Assembly: GCF_010384365.1 (NCBI RefSeq)
Contig: NZ_CP048397.1
Coordinates: 1,984,001-2,048,000 of the forward strand
DNA from: Streptomyces sp. S4.7
Lineage (GTDB): Bacteria; Actinomycetota; Actinomycetes; Streptomycetales; Streptomycetaceae
Length of the DNA stretch: 64,000 nt
Direction: 5' to 3'
In this document: piece after piece, positions 1 through 8,815 of the stretch
Layout of the letters: the number at the start of each line of letters is the position of its first letter
Numbering within the stretch: the stretch's first letter is position 1
Notes under the pieces: model-generated
Databases searched by the model: none
What the model was told of the DNA's origin: nothing
Seen by the model: the letters and a program-made list of their open reading frames with translations, nothing else
Translations under genes and position numbers: made by a program

Positions 1-1282
1 TCCGCTTGCGGGAGGCGGGGTAGCCGTCCCAGCCGTCCATCGACAGCTTGAAGTCCGGCCGGGGCACGTCGCGGCGCTGCGCGAACGTCACCTGCTGCGG
101 CACCACGTTCCACCTCGCGCGGGACTGCTTCCAGCCGTTCAGCAGCCACCGCTCCTGTGTCTCGCCGGTCATGGTGCGTGCCGGGTCCTCGGACTCCGGT
201 CCCGGGACCTGCCAGCCGTCCCCGTACGCCTGGTTGGAGCGGTACTGGCGGGTGTCGAGGATGTCGAACTGGGCGAGGCGCCCGAAGTGCAGCCGGCGGT
301 AGAGCTGCATGTCGGGTCCGTCGGGCTGCTGGGGGGTGCGCAGGGGCTGGTTCTCCCAGTAGGCGCGGTAGGCGGCGGCCCTGCGGAGCAGGAACTCCTC
401 CGGCGGTACGTCGTTCTCCGGTGTCTCGTCCGCGTAGTTGTTCTCCGTCTCGTGGTCGTCCCACGTGACGATGAAGGGGTGCGCGGCGTGCGCGGCCATC
501 AGGTCCGGGTCGGACTTGTAGAGGCCGTAACGCAGCCGGTAGTCCTCCAGCGTGACGGTCTCGCGGTTGTAGTGCGCGGGCAGCCGCCGGTCGGTGTAGT
601 TGCGGGCGCCGCCGACCGCTGTCACGGCGTACTCGTACAGGTAGTCGCCGAGGTGGACGACGACGTCGAGGTCCTCGGCGGCCAGGTGCCTGTACGCGGT
701 GAAGTAGCCGTCGTGGTAGGCCTGGCAGGAGACGGCGGCGAGCTTGAGTTCCCCGACGTTCGCGGAGCGCGCGGGGGCGGTGCGGGTGCGGCCGACCGGG
801 CTGATCCACTTCCCGGCGCGGAAGCGGTAGAAGTAGAAGCGGTCCGCGTCGAGGCCGGGGACCTCGACATGGACGCTGTGGTCGAACTCGGGGTGGGCGG
901 TGGCGGTGCCACGTCTGACGATCCGGGTGAACCGCTCGTCGTGCGAGACCTCCCAGCGTACGGAGACCCTGCTCCGGGGCAGGCCGCTGTCGGACTGGTA
1001 CGGGCTGGGCGCGAGGCGGGTCCAGAGCAGTACGGACGCGGGCTGCGGGTCGCCGGAGCCGACGCCGAGTGTGAAGGGGTCGCTCTTGATTGTCGCGGCG
1101 TCCAGCTCGGCGGCGCTCGCGGTGCCCGCCGTGGGCAGGTTGACGGCGAAGGCCAGCGCGGCGGCGGCGCCGGTGACGGTGAGGAACCTGCGGCGGCCGA
1201 GGTGGGCCGCGGCGGCCCGCAACTCGGGCGAGTGAGCGGCGGCGGTCCGGCCGGCGGGCGTGCCTGTGCGTGCGGGTGTCAT
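1..1282 (-). CDS. PhoD-type alkaline phosphatase, TAT-exported, 3' end outside window
   Basis: This gene encodes a secreted phosphatase of the PhoD family, which releases phosphate from phosphomonoesters or phosphodiesters outside the cell. About 427 codons are visible, and the C-terminus lies beyond the left edge of the window. The N-terminus carries a twin-arginine signal with RRRFLTVTG at about residues 30-38, followed by an alanine-rich hydrophobic stretch. An N-terminal beta domain precedes the metallophosphatase core, which shows [21 protein letters not shown] and [11 protein letters not shown], the expected metal-binding motifs. The start is the ATG at 1280-1282. PhoD genes are usually under PhoP control in Streptomyces, but I did not identify a PHO box here. 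A second, shorter PhoD-like gene without a signal peptide lies at 49273. Confidence 0.9.
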   Translation of the reverse strand, partial: MTPARTGTPAGRTAAAHSPELRAAAAHLGRRRFLTVTGAAAALAFAVNLPTAGTASAAELDAATIKSDPFTLGVGSGDPQPASVLLWTRLAPSPYQSDSGLPRSRVSVRWEVSHDERFTRIVRRGTATAHPEFDHSVHVEVPGLDADRFYFYRFRAGKWISPVGRTRTAPARSANVGELKLAAVSCQAYHDGYFTAYRHLAAEDLDVVVHLGDYLYEYAVTAVGGARNYTDRRLPAHYNRETVTLEDYRLRYGLYKSDPDLMAAHAAHPFIVTWDDHETENNYADETPENDVPPEEFLLRRAAAYRAYWENQPLRTPQQPDGPDMQLYRRLHFGRLAQFDILDTRQYRSNQAYGDGWQVPGPESEDPARTMTGETQERWLLNGWKQSRARWNVVPQQVTFAQRRDVPRPDFKLSMDGWDGYPASRKR

Positions 1283-1423
1283 GTGATGTGCCCCTCCCCT
1301 GATGGCTGTTGTCAGAGGAAGTGCAGCCGTACGCGACGTCCGATCGTTGTCGGGTACACAACATCGGAGTGTCCGCCTGATGAGTTCCCCGTGCGCGCTC
1401 CTCCTCCCGTACGCTGCGGGCCC

Positions 1424-2179
1424 ATGAGTGCTGAGCGGAAGATCGCCGTGGTGACGGGAGCGGGTTCGGGCATCGGACGGGGCGTCTCGCTCGCCCTCGC
1501 CGGGGCCGGCTGGTCGGTGGTGCTCGCGGGGCGGAAGGCGGAGCGCCTGGCGGAGACGGCGGCGCTGGCGCCCGGCGCGGACCTGGTCCGGGTGCCGACC
1601 GACGTGGCGCGGCCCGAGGACGTGGACGCGCTCTTCGGGACGGTGCGCGAGAGGTACGGCAGGATCGACTTCCTCTTCAACAACGCGGGCACGTTCGGCC
1701 CCGGCGGCGTACCGCTGGAGGATCTGCCCTACTCCGCCTGGCGCAAGGTCGTCGACACCAATCTGACGGGCTCGTTCCTGTGCGCGCAGGCGGCGTTCCG
1801 GCTGATGAAGGACCAGGAACCGCAGGGCGGCCGGATCATCAACAACGGGTCGATCTCGGCGCACGCGCCACGCCCGGACTCGGTGGCGTACACGGCGACC
1901 AAGCACGCGCTGACCGGCCTCACCAAGTCGCTGTCCCTGGACGGCCGTCCGTACCGCATCGCCTGCGGCCAGATCGACATCGGCAACGCGGCGACGGACA
2001 TGACGCAGCGCATGCGGCGGGGTGTGCCGCAGGCGAACGGCGAGCTGGCGGTGGAGCCGGTGATGGACGCGGCCGATGTCGCGACGACGGTCCTGCACAT
2101 GGCGGAGCTGCCGCTGGAGGCGAACATCCAGTTCGCGACGGTACTGGCGACGACGATGCCGTTCATCGGGCGGGGGTAG
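1424..2179 (+). CDS. SDR family NAD(P)-dependent oxidoreductase
   Basis: This 251-residue protein is a classical short-chain dehydrogenase/reductase. The nucleotide-binding [10 protein letters not shown] motif is near residues 10-19, NNAG is near residue 87, and a catalytic Ser precedes the YTATK motif (Tyr-x3-Lys). The start was placed at the ATG of [14 protein letters not shown] because the nucleotide-binding strand normally begins about eight residues in, and a longer upstream open frame overlaps the divergent phosphatase gene. The substrate cannot be told from the sequence. It runs in the same direction as the PhzF gene 55 bases downstream, so co-transcription is possible. No strong ribosome-binding site is visible. 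Confidence 0.88.
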   Translation: MSAERKIAVVTGAGSGIGRGVSLALAGAGWSVVLAGRKAERLAETAALAPGADLVRVPTDVARPEDVDALFGTVRERYGRIDFLFNNAGTFGPGGVPLEDLPYSAWRKVVDTNLTGSFLCAQAAFRLMKDQEPQGGRIINNGSISAHAPRPDSVAYTATKHALTGLTKSLSLDGRPYRIACGQIDIGNAATDMTQRMRRGVPQANGELAVEPVMDAADVATTVLHMAELPLEANIQFATVLATTMPFIGRG

Positions 2180-2234
2180 GACCCCCCGCGCCGACGTCGG
2201 GAATGCCTCCGCGCCCCCGGTGGTTGGCACGCGC

Positions 2235-3137
2235 ATGAGCGAACCCACACTGACCGGCGAAGTCCTGCGCTACACCGCCTTCTCGAGCGACCCCGCCGGC
2301 GGCAACCCGGCCGGCGTCGTGCTCGACGCCGCCGGGCTCACGGACGACGCGATGCTCGCGATAGCCGCCGACCTCGGGTACAGCGAGTCCGCTTTCCTGA
2401 CGGCGGCCCCCGACGGCGCCGGTGAGCCGGGGCGGGCCTTCACGATCAGATACTTCAGCCCGAAGGCCGAGGTCCCGTTCTGCGGGCACGCCACCGTCGC
2501 CACCGCGGTCGCGCTGGCGGAGCGGATCGGCGCGGGCGATCTGGTCTTCGGGACGCGCGCCGGGACCGTGCCCGTGACGGTCACCGCGGGCGCGGACGGC
2601 GGCGCGCCGCGCGCCACGCTCACCAGCGTCGAGCCGCACGTCGAGGACGTCGACGACGCCGACCTCGCCGAGGCGCTGGCCGCGCTCGGCTGGCCGGCCG
2701 GCGATCTCGACCCGGCCCTGCCCTCGCGCATCGCGTACGGCGGCGCCCGCCACCTCGTCGTCGGCGCGGCGACCCGCGCCCGGCTGGCGGACCTGGACTA
2801 CGACTTCGCCCGCCTCGAAGCGCTGATGCACCGGCTGGACCTGACCACGGTCCAGCTGGTGTGGCGCGAGTCGGCGGACGTCTTCCACGTACGCGACCCG
2901 TTCCCGGTGGGCGGTGTGGTCGAGGACCCGGCGACGGGAGCCGCGGCGGCGGCGTTCGGGGCGTACGCGCGCGAACTCGGCCTCGTACCCGAGGCGTCGG
3001 TGCTCACCCTCCACCAGGGCGTGGACATGGGCCGGCCGGGAGTGCTGACGGTGGAGCTGCGGGCGGGCGACGCCCGCGTCCGGGTGACGGGCACGGGCGC
3101 CCCCATCCCCGCGGGGCCCGCCCAGGGGGTGTCCTGA
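2235..3137 (+). CDS. PhzF family isomerase/epimerase-like protein
   Basis: This 300-residue protein belongs to the PhzF family, whose members share a two-lobed diaminopimelate-epimerase-like fold. The founding enzyme isomerises an intermediate of phenazine biosynthesis. The sequence shows the GGNPAGVV motif, a YSESAF segment holding the usual catalytic glutamate, the PFCGHATVATA motif, and DPATGAAAAAFGAY in the C-terminal lobe. No other phenazine gene is nearby, so this is probably one of the many stand-alone PhzF proteins of unknown substrate. The ATG at 2235 was chosen because it gives the usual N-terminal beta-strand. It ends 48 bases before the convergent aldo/keto reductase gene. Confidence 0.88.
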   Translation: MSEPTLTGEVLRYTAFSSDPAGGNPAGVVLDAAGLTDDAMLAIAADLGYSESAFLTAAPDGAGEPGRAFTIRYFSPKAEVPFCGHATVATAVALAERIGAGDLVFGTRAGTVPVTVTAGADGGAPRATLTSVEPHVEDVDDADLAEALAALGWPAGDLDPALPSRIAYGGARHLVVGAATRARLADLDYDFARLEALMHRLDLTTVQLVWRESADVFHVRDPFPVGGVVEDPATGAAAAAFGAYARELGLVPEASVLTLHQGVDMGRPGVLTVELRAGDARVRVTGTGAPIPAGPAQGVS

Positions 3138-3185
3138 CCCCTGAACGGGCCCCGCGATGCCGTCCCGCGATGATGCCGTCCGGGA

Positions 3186-4187
3186 TCAGGACGACGCTTC
3201 GCCCGGCGCCGCCAACAGCTCGGCGATCTCCCGGAGTTGCGCCGCGCTCAGCGCGCCGAACTCCCGGGCGCCCGCGTTCTCCTCGACCTGTGCGACCGAC
3301 CGGAAGCCCGGAATCGGCACGGTCAGCTCGCTGCGCGCCCACAGCCACGCGAGCGCACCCTGCGCGAGGGTGCGCCCGTCGCTGGTGAGTGCGGACCGGA
3401 CGGCGTCGACCCGCGCCACCCACTCGGGCAGCGCCCCGCCGCCCTCCCCGAACCACCGCAGCCACGACGGCGGTACGGCCCTTATGTCGCCCTTGGCGCC
3501 CCGGCTGCCCGCACCGGTCTTGTCGGTGAGCAGCCCCATCGCGAGCGGACCGCGGTTGATGCTGAGGAGCCCGTGCCGCGCGCACAGGTCGAGCATCTCG
3601 GGGGTGTCCTCGAGCACGTTGCACTGGTGCTGCACGGCCGCGCAGTGCGGCCCTTCGGCGAAGACGGCGGCACGCGCCGGGTCGTCGGTGCTCCAGGCGT
3701 ACGCGCGGATCAGCCCCTCGGCCACGAACTCCTCGCAGAGATCGCGGAGTTCGGCGCCCTCCGCGAGTGAAGCGGCGCCGACGTGGAACTGGTACAGGTC
3801 GATGTGGTCCGTACCGAGCCGGCGCAGCGACGCGGTCAGCGCCTTCCTGGCGTAGTCGGGGGTGGTGACCGGGCCGGTGGCCGTACGGGTCGCCTCGTCG
3901 AAGGAGCTGCCCCACTTGGTGGCGATGACCACCTCGTCCCGCCGCCCGGCGATCGCCCGGCCGAGTATCCGCTCGCTGTGCCCGGCGCCGTACGCGTCCG
4001 CCGTGTCGAAGAATCTCACGCCCAGTTCGAGCGCCCGCCTGATCGCGGCGACGGACTCGTCGTCGTCCACCCTGCCCCAGCCGAGCGGCTTGCCGTCGCG
4101 GTCCTGCCACTCGCCTCCGATGGCCCAGCAGCCGAAGCCGAGCGAACCGATCTCCGGGCCGCCGTGTCCCAACGTCCTTGTCTTCAT
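3186..4187 (-). CDS. Aldo/keto reductase
   Basis: This gene encodes a 333-residue NADPH-dependent aldo/keto reductase with a TIM-barrel fold. The catalytic tetrad region is visible in FDTADAYGAGHSERILG (Asp and Tyr), VVIATKWG (Lys) and DLYQFHVG (His). The C-terminal cofactor-binding part contains PIPGFRSVAQVEENAGA. The ATG at 4185-4187 gives MKTRTLGHGG, the family's usual beginning. An open frame continues 46 codons upstream but has no family-like sequence. The physiological carbonyl substrate is unknown. Confidence 0.9.
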   Translation of the reverse strand: MKTRTLGHGGPEIGSLGFGCWAIGGEWQDRDGKPLGWGRVDDDESVAAIRRALELGVRFFDTADAYGAGHSERILGRAIAGRRDEVVIATKWGSSFDEATRTATGPVTTPDYARKALTASLRRLGTDHIDLYQFHVGAASLAEGAELRDLCEEFVAEGLIRAYAWSTDDPARAAVFAEGPHCAAVQHQCNVLEDTPEMLDLCARHGLLSINRGPLAMGLLTDKTGAGSRGAKGDIRAVPPSWLRWFGEGGGALPEWVARVDAVRSALTSDGRTLAQGALAWLWARSELTVPIPGFRSVAQVEENAGAREFGALSAAQLREIAELLAAPGEASS

Positions 4188-4347
4188 GGGCGGAACGGTA
4201 GACGCTGGAGTGCGCTCGAAGGCAAGAGTGGCGGCCGGCGTCGGCGACCCGCGCGTACCAGCTCCCGGCCCCGTGCCCGTACACGTCTCACTCCTCCGGC
4301 TCGCGCTGCTCCCCGCACGGCCCATCCCGCCCGCCTATGCTCACGGC

Positions 4348-4698
4348 ATGGAGCAGAGCGAGGTCCTGAAGCGCGTGATCGGCATCCTGACGCAGGCCGG
4401 TGACTGGCAGCGTCGGCTTGAGGAGGACACCGGTCAGGAGCAGGACATGGACGCCGAGATGGGCGTCGTGACCGAACTGCTCAACGAGACGATGCCCCGC
4501 GTCGAGGTCCCGGCCGACGCGACCCCCGAGGAACTCAGCGCCCTGCTCGGCCGGGAGGTCGGCGGCGCCGTGGAACAGCTCGTGGGGGCGTTCACCCTCG
4601 CCTTCGTGACGCTGGCCCGCGTCCACGACGCCGGCGGCCCGGAGGTCTCGTCGGCGGACATCCTCCAGGACCTGGCACTGCGCGCCGAGGAACTCTGA
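4348..4698 (+). CDS. Conserved hypothetical acidic protein, 116 aa
   Basis: I do not recognise a named family. The product is a small, acidic, probably alpha-helical cytosolic protein beginning MEQSEVLKRVIGILTQAG, without signal peptide or membrane segment. A region around residues 45-80 has the pattern of two amphipathic helices. The ATG at 4348 was chosen because the frame upstream overlaps the start region of the divergent aldo/keto reductase and lacks coding character. Third-position G/C bias supports that it is real. It lies between the aldo/keto reductase and the short gene next to rnpB. Confidence 0.6.
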   Translation: MEQSEVLKRVIGILTQAGDWQRRLEEDTGQEQDMDAEMGVVTELLNETMPRVEVPADATPEELSALLGREVGGAVEQLVGAFTLAFVTLARVHDAGGPEVSSADILQDLALRAEEL

Positions 4699-4710
4699 CC
4701 GCCCGTCCCG

Positions 4711-4935
4711 TCAGCGCCCCCGGTTGCGGGGGTGGTCACGGGCCATACGCTCGTTCCCGAATTTGTACGCCCCGGTCCACCGGGCCATCACCAACTGGGC
4801 GTCACCCGCCTCGACCTGCGCGACGAACTTGTCGGCGCGCCCACCCCTCAGCGTGCTCGCCACCCGTCCCCGGTGCGTGATGACGACGGTGCCGTCGGTG
4901 TGCCGCTCGTAACTGAATCCGGTGGGTCGGGGCAT
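4711..4935 (-). CDS. Conserved small hypothetical protein next to rnpB, 74 aa
   Basis: This short basic protein starts MPRPTGFSYERHTDGTVVITHRG and ends with a basic tail (ARDHPRNRGR). It has no signal peptide or membrane segment. The pattern of short hydrophobic strands followed by RGGRADKFVAQVEAGDAQLVMARWTGAYKFGNERMARD resembles a small alpha/beta fold, but I cannot name a function. It is encoded on the same strand as the RNase P RNA and begins about 65 bases after its end, so it may be transcribed with it. The ATG is preceded by GGGG in a weak ribosome-binding context. Confidence 0.65.
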   Translation of the reverse strand: MPRPTGFSYERHTDGTVVITHRGRVASTLRGGRADKFVAQVEAGDAQLVMARWTGAYKFGNERMARDHPRNRGR

Positions 4936-4998
4936 GCCCCCATCCTCGCCCCTGCCGCGCTCACGGGCTCCCCCGGGGCGAGGCCGGCCGGGGCGGCA

Positions 4999-5402
4999 GA
5001 CGAGTCGGGCTGTACGCCGGGTTCTGTCGCCCGGTCGCCTCGCGGCGGCCGGGGAGACGGCCATCCATCTAGGACCGACGTTGCCGTCGGCCTCCTGCGG
5101 TCTACCCGCGGACTCGGGCGGGCAGCCCTCGGACGTCCGCGCAGGACCGTCTCGCGACGGCCCCTCTTGACCTTGCTCCAAGTGGGGTTTACCTAGCCGC
5201 CTGAGTCACCTCAGGCGCTGGTGGTCTCTTACACCACCGTTTCACCCTTACCCGGCACCTGGGCGCCGGGCGGTCTGTTTTCTGTGGCACTGTCCCGCGG
5301 GTCACCCCGGGTGGGCGTTACCCACCACCTTGCCCTGTGGAGTCCGGACGTTCCTCGGGAAGATCCGAGGATCTTCACGCGGCCGTCCGCCCGGCTCGTC
5401 TG
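4999..5402 (-). ncRNA. rnpB: RNase P RNA (bacterial type A)
   Basis: This is the catalytic RNA of ribonuclease P, which removes the 5' leaders of tRNA precursors. Read on the minus strand, the segment contains conserved landmarks of the bacterial RNA. These are a GAGGAACGTCCGGACTCCAC block after the first stem, GGTAAGGGTGAAACGGTG, AGGTAAACCCCACTTGGAGC, GGGTAGACCGCAGGAGGCC, the P4-closing TAGATGGATGGCCGT, and ACAGAACCCGGCGTACAGCCC near the 3' end. Length (about 400 nt) and order match actinobacterial RNase P RNA. The exact ends are estimated to within a few bases. Confidence 0.96.
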
Positions 5403-5495
5403 CCGTGATCGTCATGATACCCGCCCCGGCGGTCACCCGGGTGCCCGGCCGATCCGCCTTGACCTTGTCGCAGCGTCAGGGTTTCTACTGGGGTC

Positions 5496-6242
5496 ATGCG
5501 AATCGGAGAGATCGCCGCGCTCGTGGGGGTCACCTCGCGGGCGGTGCGGCACTACCACCATCTGGGGCTGCTGCCCGAGCCCGAGCGGCGGTCCAACGGC
5601 TACCGCGTCTACACCGTACGGGACGCCGTCCTCCTCGCCCGGATCCGCAGGCTCTCGGAGCTGGGGCTCAGCCTGGACGAGGTGCGGGACGTGCTCGCCG
5701 ACGACGCGGGGCGGGAGCTGGCCGAGGTGCTCGGTGAGCTGGACGCCGATCTGGCGCGGCAGGAGGAGGAGATCCGGACCAGGCGGCGCAGGCTCGCCGA
5801 GCTGATGGCGGGGACGCCGCCTCCCGAGGGTCCGGTGTCGCCCGCGCTGGCGCGGCTGCTGGGGGCCATGCCGGAGACCACCTCGGCGATGGCGGCCAAG
5901 GACCGCGAGCTCCTCACGCTGCTCGACACGGTCGGCGGCGACGAGATCGTCTACGACGCACTGCTCCCCCTGACGCACGACCCGGACGTCCTCGCGCTCT
6001 ACGAACGTCTCGACGACCTCGCCGACGCGGCGGTCGGCGACCCCCGTGTCGGGCCGCTCGCCGAGGCGCTCGCGGCCGTCATCCCGGCGGAGGTGCTGGC
6101 GAAGTTGGCGCGGGCGGACGGTCCCGCGCTGGAGGGGTTCGGCGACGCGTTCCTCGCCGATTTCGCCCCCGCCCAGGCCCAGGTGGCACAGCAGGTGATG
6201 GAAGAACTGGCGAAGAGGATGGGCGGGGAGAGGGAGAAATGA
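5496..6242 (+). CDS. MerR family transcriptional regulator
   Basis: This 248-residue regulator has an N-terminal MerR winged-helix DNA-binding domain (MRIGEIAALVGVTSRAVRHYHHLGLLPEPER, with the NGYRVYTVRDAVLLARIRRL wing and helix) followed by the usual coiled-coil dimerisation helix at about residues 75-105. The remaining 130 residues are helical and contain no obvious metal-binding cysteines, so an organic effector or protein partner is more likely than a metal. The stop overlaps the start of the next membrane-protein gene in an ATGA arrangement, which points to a functional pair. Its target is unknown and is most plausibly its own operon. Confidence 0.88.
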   Translation: MRIGEIAALVGVTSRAVRHYHHLGLLPEPERRSNGYRVYTVRDAVLLARIRRLSELGLSLDEVRDVLADDAGRELAEVLGELDADLARQEEEIRTRRRRLAELMAGTPPPEGPVSPALARLLGAMPETTSAMAAKDRELLTLLDTVGGDEIVYDALLPLTHDPDVLALYERLDDLADAAVGDPRVGPLAEALAAVIPAEVLAKLARADGPALEGFGDAFLADFAPAQAQVAQQVMEELAKRMGGEREK

Positions 6243-7126
6243 ACAAGGTCCTGTGGGTGATGGTGCCGGCCGAGATCACGCTGGTCGTGTGTCTGCTGGC
6301 GGGCGTGGACGTCCCGGCGCCGGTCATCTGGACCGCCGAGGCCGTCGTGCTCACGCTCGTGGCGGTCGAGGCCGTGCTGGTGCGGCGGCACTACAAGGCG
6401 GCACGTCTCGCCGGGGCCGAGCGCCGGGCGGCTCTCGCGCGGGCCGTGGAGGCCGCCGTACCGGCCACCGCACTCAGGCTGCTCGTCAACGAGGCGCGGG
6501 GCGTCACCAGCCTCGTACGGTGGGTGGCCCGGCGCCGGCACGGCGTGCGCGAGGGGGATCTCGCCGCCGCGTACACCGGCCCGCAGACGGCGATGATGTA
6601 CGGATTGCTCTTCGTCTCCGTCATCGAGACGGTGGCGCTGGCGATGCTCATCCCCTGGCCGTTGGTGCACATGATCCTGCTGGTGCTGGACGTGTACGGC
6701 GTGCTGATGGTGCTCGCCCTGCACGCGGCCTGCGTCACCCGACCGCACGTCGTGGGCGCCGACGGGTCGCTCCGGGTGCGCTGGGGCGCGCTGTTCGACA
6801 TGCGGATCGGGAGCGGTCAGATCACCTCGGCGCGTGTCGAACGCCGTTACCCGGACGGCTCGTTGATCAGGATCGACGAGCCGGGCGGGACGCTCGACCT
6901 GATCGTGGGCGGGCAGACGACGGTACGGGTGGAGCTGAGCGAGCCGGTCGGGTTCGTACGGCCGATGGGGGCACGCGGCACGGCGACGGTGGTCCGCTTC
7001 CACGCGGACGACCCGGCGGCGCTGGTGGCCCGGCTCACACAGCTCAGGACGGCGCCCGCCGAGGCACAGGACGGGGTCGCGGACCGGGCCACGGGCGGGG
7101 ACGGGATCGTGCGCCGCGTCGCTTAA
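6239..7126 (+). CDS. Membrane protein, 295 aa, coupled to the MerR regulator
   Basis: The first 160 residues hold three to four predicted membrane segments (for example VLWVMVPAEITLVVCLLAGV, PVIWTAEAVVLTLVAVEAVLV and a long pair around residues 120-160). A soluble C-terminal part of about 130 residues is rich in beta strands. I do not recognise a family name. The start codon overlaps the MerR stop (ATGA), so the two are translationally coupled. The protein could be the regulated output of the regulator or a membrane-bound partner, which is inference from arrangement only. Confidence 0.7.
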   Translation: MNKVLWVMVPAEITLVVCLLAGVDVPAPVIWTAEAVVLTLVAVEAVLVRRHYKAARLAGAERRAALARAVEAAVPATALRLLVNEARGVTSLVRWVARRRHGVREGDLAAAYTGPQTAMMYGLLFVSVIETVALAMLIPWPLVHMILLVLDVYGVLMVLALHAACVTRPHVVGADGSLRVRWGALFDMRIGSGQITSARVERRYPDGSLIRIDEPGGTLDLIVGGQTTVRVELSEPVGFVRPMGARGTATVVRFHADDPAALVARLTQLRTAPAEAQDGVADRATGGDGIVRRVA

Positions 7127-7179
7127 CCTGGCGGACCGGGGGCCGCCCCCCGGTCGTCGCGTCCTTGAGGAGAACCGCC

Positions 7180-7980
7180 GTGCTCGTGCTGCTGCCACCG
7201 TCGGAAGGCAAGGCCGCTTCCGGCCGCGGGGCTCCGCTGAAGCCGGAATCGCTGTCACTGCCGGGGCTGGCCGACGCACGGGCCGCCGTGCTGGACGAGC
7301 TGGTCGAGCTGTGCGCCGCCGACGAGGAGAAGGCCGCGGCGGTCCTGGGGCTGAGCGAGGGTCTGCGCGGCGAGGTCGCGAAGAACGTGGAGCTGCGGAC
7401 CGCGGGGACGCGGCAGGCCGGGGACATCTACACCGGCGTCCTGTACGACGCGCTCGGCCTGGCCACGCTGGACACCGCCGCGCGGCGGCGGGCCGGGAGG
7501 TCGCTGCTGGTCTTCTCCGGGCTGTGGGGCGCGGTGCGGATCGGCGACCGGATTCCGTCCTACCGCTGCTCGATGGGCGTGAAGCTGCCGGGCGTCGGGG
7601 CGCTGAGCACCCACTGGCGGAAGGCGATGGCGCCGGTGCTGCCGGAGGTGGCCGGTGACGGGCTCGTACTGGACCTGCGCTCGTCGTCGTACGCGCCGGC
7701 CTGGAAGCCGGTGGGCGACGTCGCGTCCCGTACGGCGACGGTGCGCGTCCTGCACGCGCAGTTCGTGGACGGCGTCGAGAAGCGCTCGGTGGTCAGCCAC
7801 TTCAACAAGGCCACCAAGGGGCGGCTGGTACGGGACCTGCTGATGTCCGGCGCGAAGCCGCGCAGGACCGGGCAACTGGTGGAGACGTTGCGCGAGTTGG
7901 GGTACGTGGTGGAGGTCGCGGCGCCCGGCGGGGCGGGGCGGCCGTGGTCGCTCGACGTGGTGGTGACGGAGATCCACTGA
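7180..7980 (+). CDS. yaaA: YaaA family peroxide stress protein
   Basis: This 266-residue cytosolic protein belongs to the YaaA (DUF328) family, which in Escherichia coli lowers free intracellular iron during hydrogen peroxide stress. Family features visible are the N-terminal LVLLPPSEGKA, a central YTGVLYDALG, the FSGLWGAVRIGDRIPSYR block, and FVDGVEKRSVVSHFNKATKGRLVRDLL near residue 195. The start is the GTG at 7180, preceded by TTGAGGAG at a good distance. Its role in Streptomyces is inferred from the family. No peroxide-responsive operator was identified upstream. Confidence 0.9.
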   Translation: MLVLLPPSEGKAASGRGAPLKPESLSLPGLADARAAVLDELVELCAADEEKAAAVLGLSEGLRGEVAKNVELRTAGTRQAGDIYTGVLYDALGLATLDTAARRRAGRSLLVFSGLWGAVRIGDRIPSYRCSMGVKLPGVGALSTHWRKAMAPVLPEVAGDGLVLDLRSSSYAPAWKPVGDVASRTATVRVLHAQFVDGVEKRSVVSHFNKATKGRLVRDLLMSGAKPRRTGQLVETLRELGYVVEVAAPGGAGRPWSLDVVVTEIH

Positions 7981-8056
7981 AGGCCGCGCCGGGCGAGCGT
8001 TGCGCAGGACGCAACGCTCATTGCGAGGGACGTGGGCGGCGCGGCAGGATGGTGGC

Positions 8057-8671
8057 ATGACCTCCGTGCTGGACCTCGCCCCCGTTGTCCCTGTCGTCGT
8101 CGTGGACGATGTCGCCGACGCCGTACCGCTGGCGCGCGCCCTCGTGGCCGGCGGGCTGCCCGCGATCGAGGTGACGCTGCGCACGCCGGTCGCGCTGGAG
8201 GCGATCCGGGCGATCGCCGCGGAGGTGCCAGACGCGGTGGTCGGCGCCGGGACGGTCATCTCGGCGCGGTCGGTGACGGACTCCGTGGCCGCCGGGGCGC
8301 GCTTCCTGGTCAGCCCCGGGTGGACGGACACACTGCTGGAGGCGATGCGGGCGTCCGGGGTGCCGTTCCTGCCGGGGGTGTCGACGACGTCGGAGGTCGT
8401 GGCGCTGCTGGAGCGGGGCGTGAGCGAGATGAAGTTCTTCCCGGCGGAGGCGGCCGGCGGTACGGCGTATCTGAAGGCGCTGTCGGGGCCGTTGCCGCAG
8501 GCGCGGTTCTGCCCGACGGGCGGGATCTCCCCGGCGTCGGCCGGGTCGTATCTGGCGCTGGGCAACGTGGGCTGCGTGGGCGGCTCCTGGATGCTGCCGG
8601 CGGACGCGATCGCGACGAAGGACTGGGACCGGGTGGAGAAGCTGGCCCGCGAGGCGTCGGCCCTGCGCTGA
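8057..8671 (+). CDS. eda: KDPG/KHG aldolase
   Basis: This 204-residue protein is a class I aldolase that cleaves 2-keto-3-deoxy-6-phosphogluconate (and 4-hydroxy-2-oxoglutarate) to pyruvate plus an aldehyde. The (beta/alpha)8 barrel markers are AIEVTLRTPVALEAI with the catalytic glutamate, VVGAGTVISA, FLVSPGWTDTLLEA, and SEMKFFPAEAAGG, which contains the Schiff-base lysine. It ends with FCPTGGISPASAGSYLALGNVGCVGGSW. The ATG at 8057 follows a short purine-rich stretch. No dehydratase (edd) or sugar-acid dehydrogenase gene is adjacent, so it may serve a scattered uronate or Entner-Doudoroff route. Confidence 0.92.
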   Translation: MTSVLDLAPVVPVVVVDDVADAVPLARALVAGGLPAIEVTLRTPVALEAIRAIAAEVPDAVVGAGTVISARSVTDSVAAGARFLVSPGWTDTLLEAMRASGVPFLPGVSTTSEVVALLERGVSEMKFFPAEAAGGTAYLKALSGPLPQARFCPTGGISPASAGSYLALGNVGCVGGSWMLPADAIATKDWDRVEKLAREASALR

Positions 8672-8815
8672 CGGCGGCGCGGTGTGACGCACCGGCAGGA
8701 GCGGTGTCACCCACCGGCCGGAGCGGGTCCCGCACCGACCGGCGTACGGAACTGCCCGGCGTACTCGGTCAGTTGCCCGCCCGCGCGCACCGCTCCCCCG
8801 GCCCCTCGAATCCGC

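Noticed and set aside
1780-2238. Alternative frame overlapping the SDR gene
   Set aside because: It has low-complexity Arg/Gly/Ala translation and lacks the SDR motifs, which are in the other frame.
2235-3137. Phenazine biosynthesis from the PhzF gene
   Set aside because: No other phz gene is in the window; stand-alone PhzF proteins are widespread.
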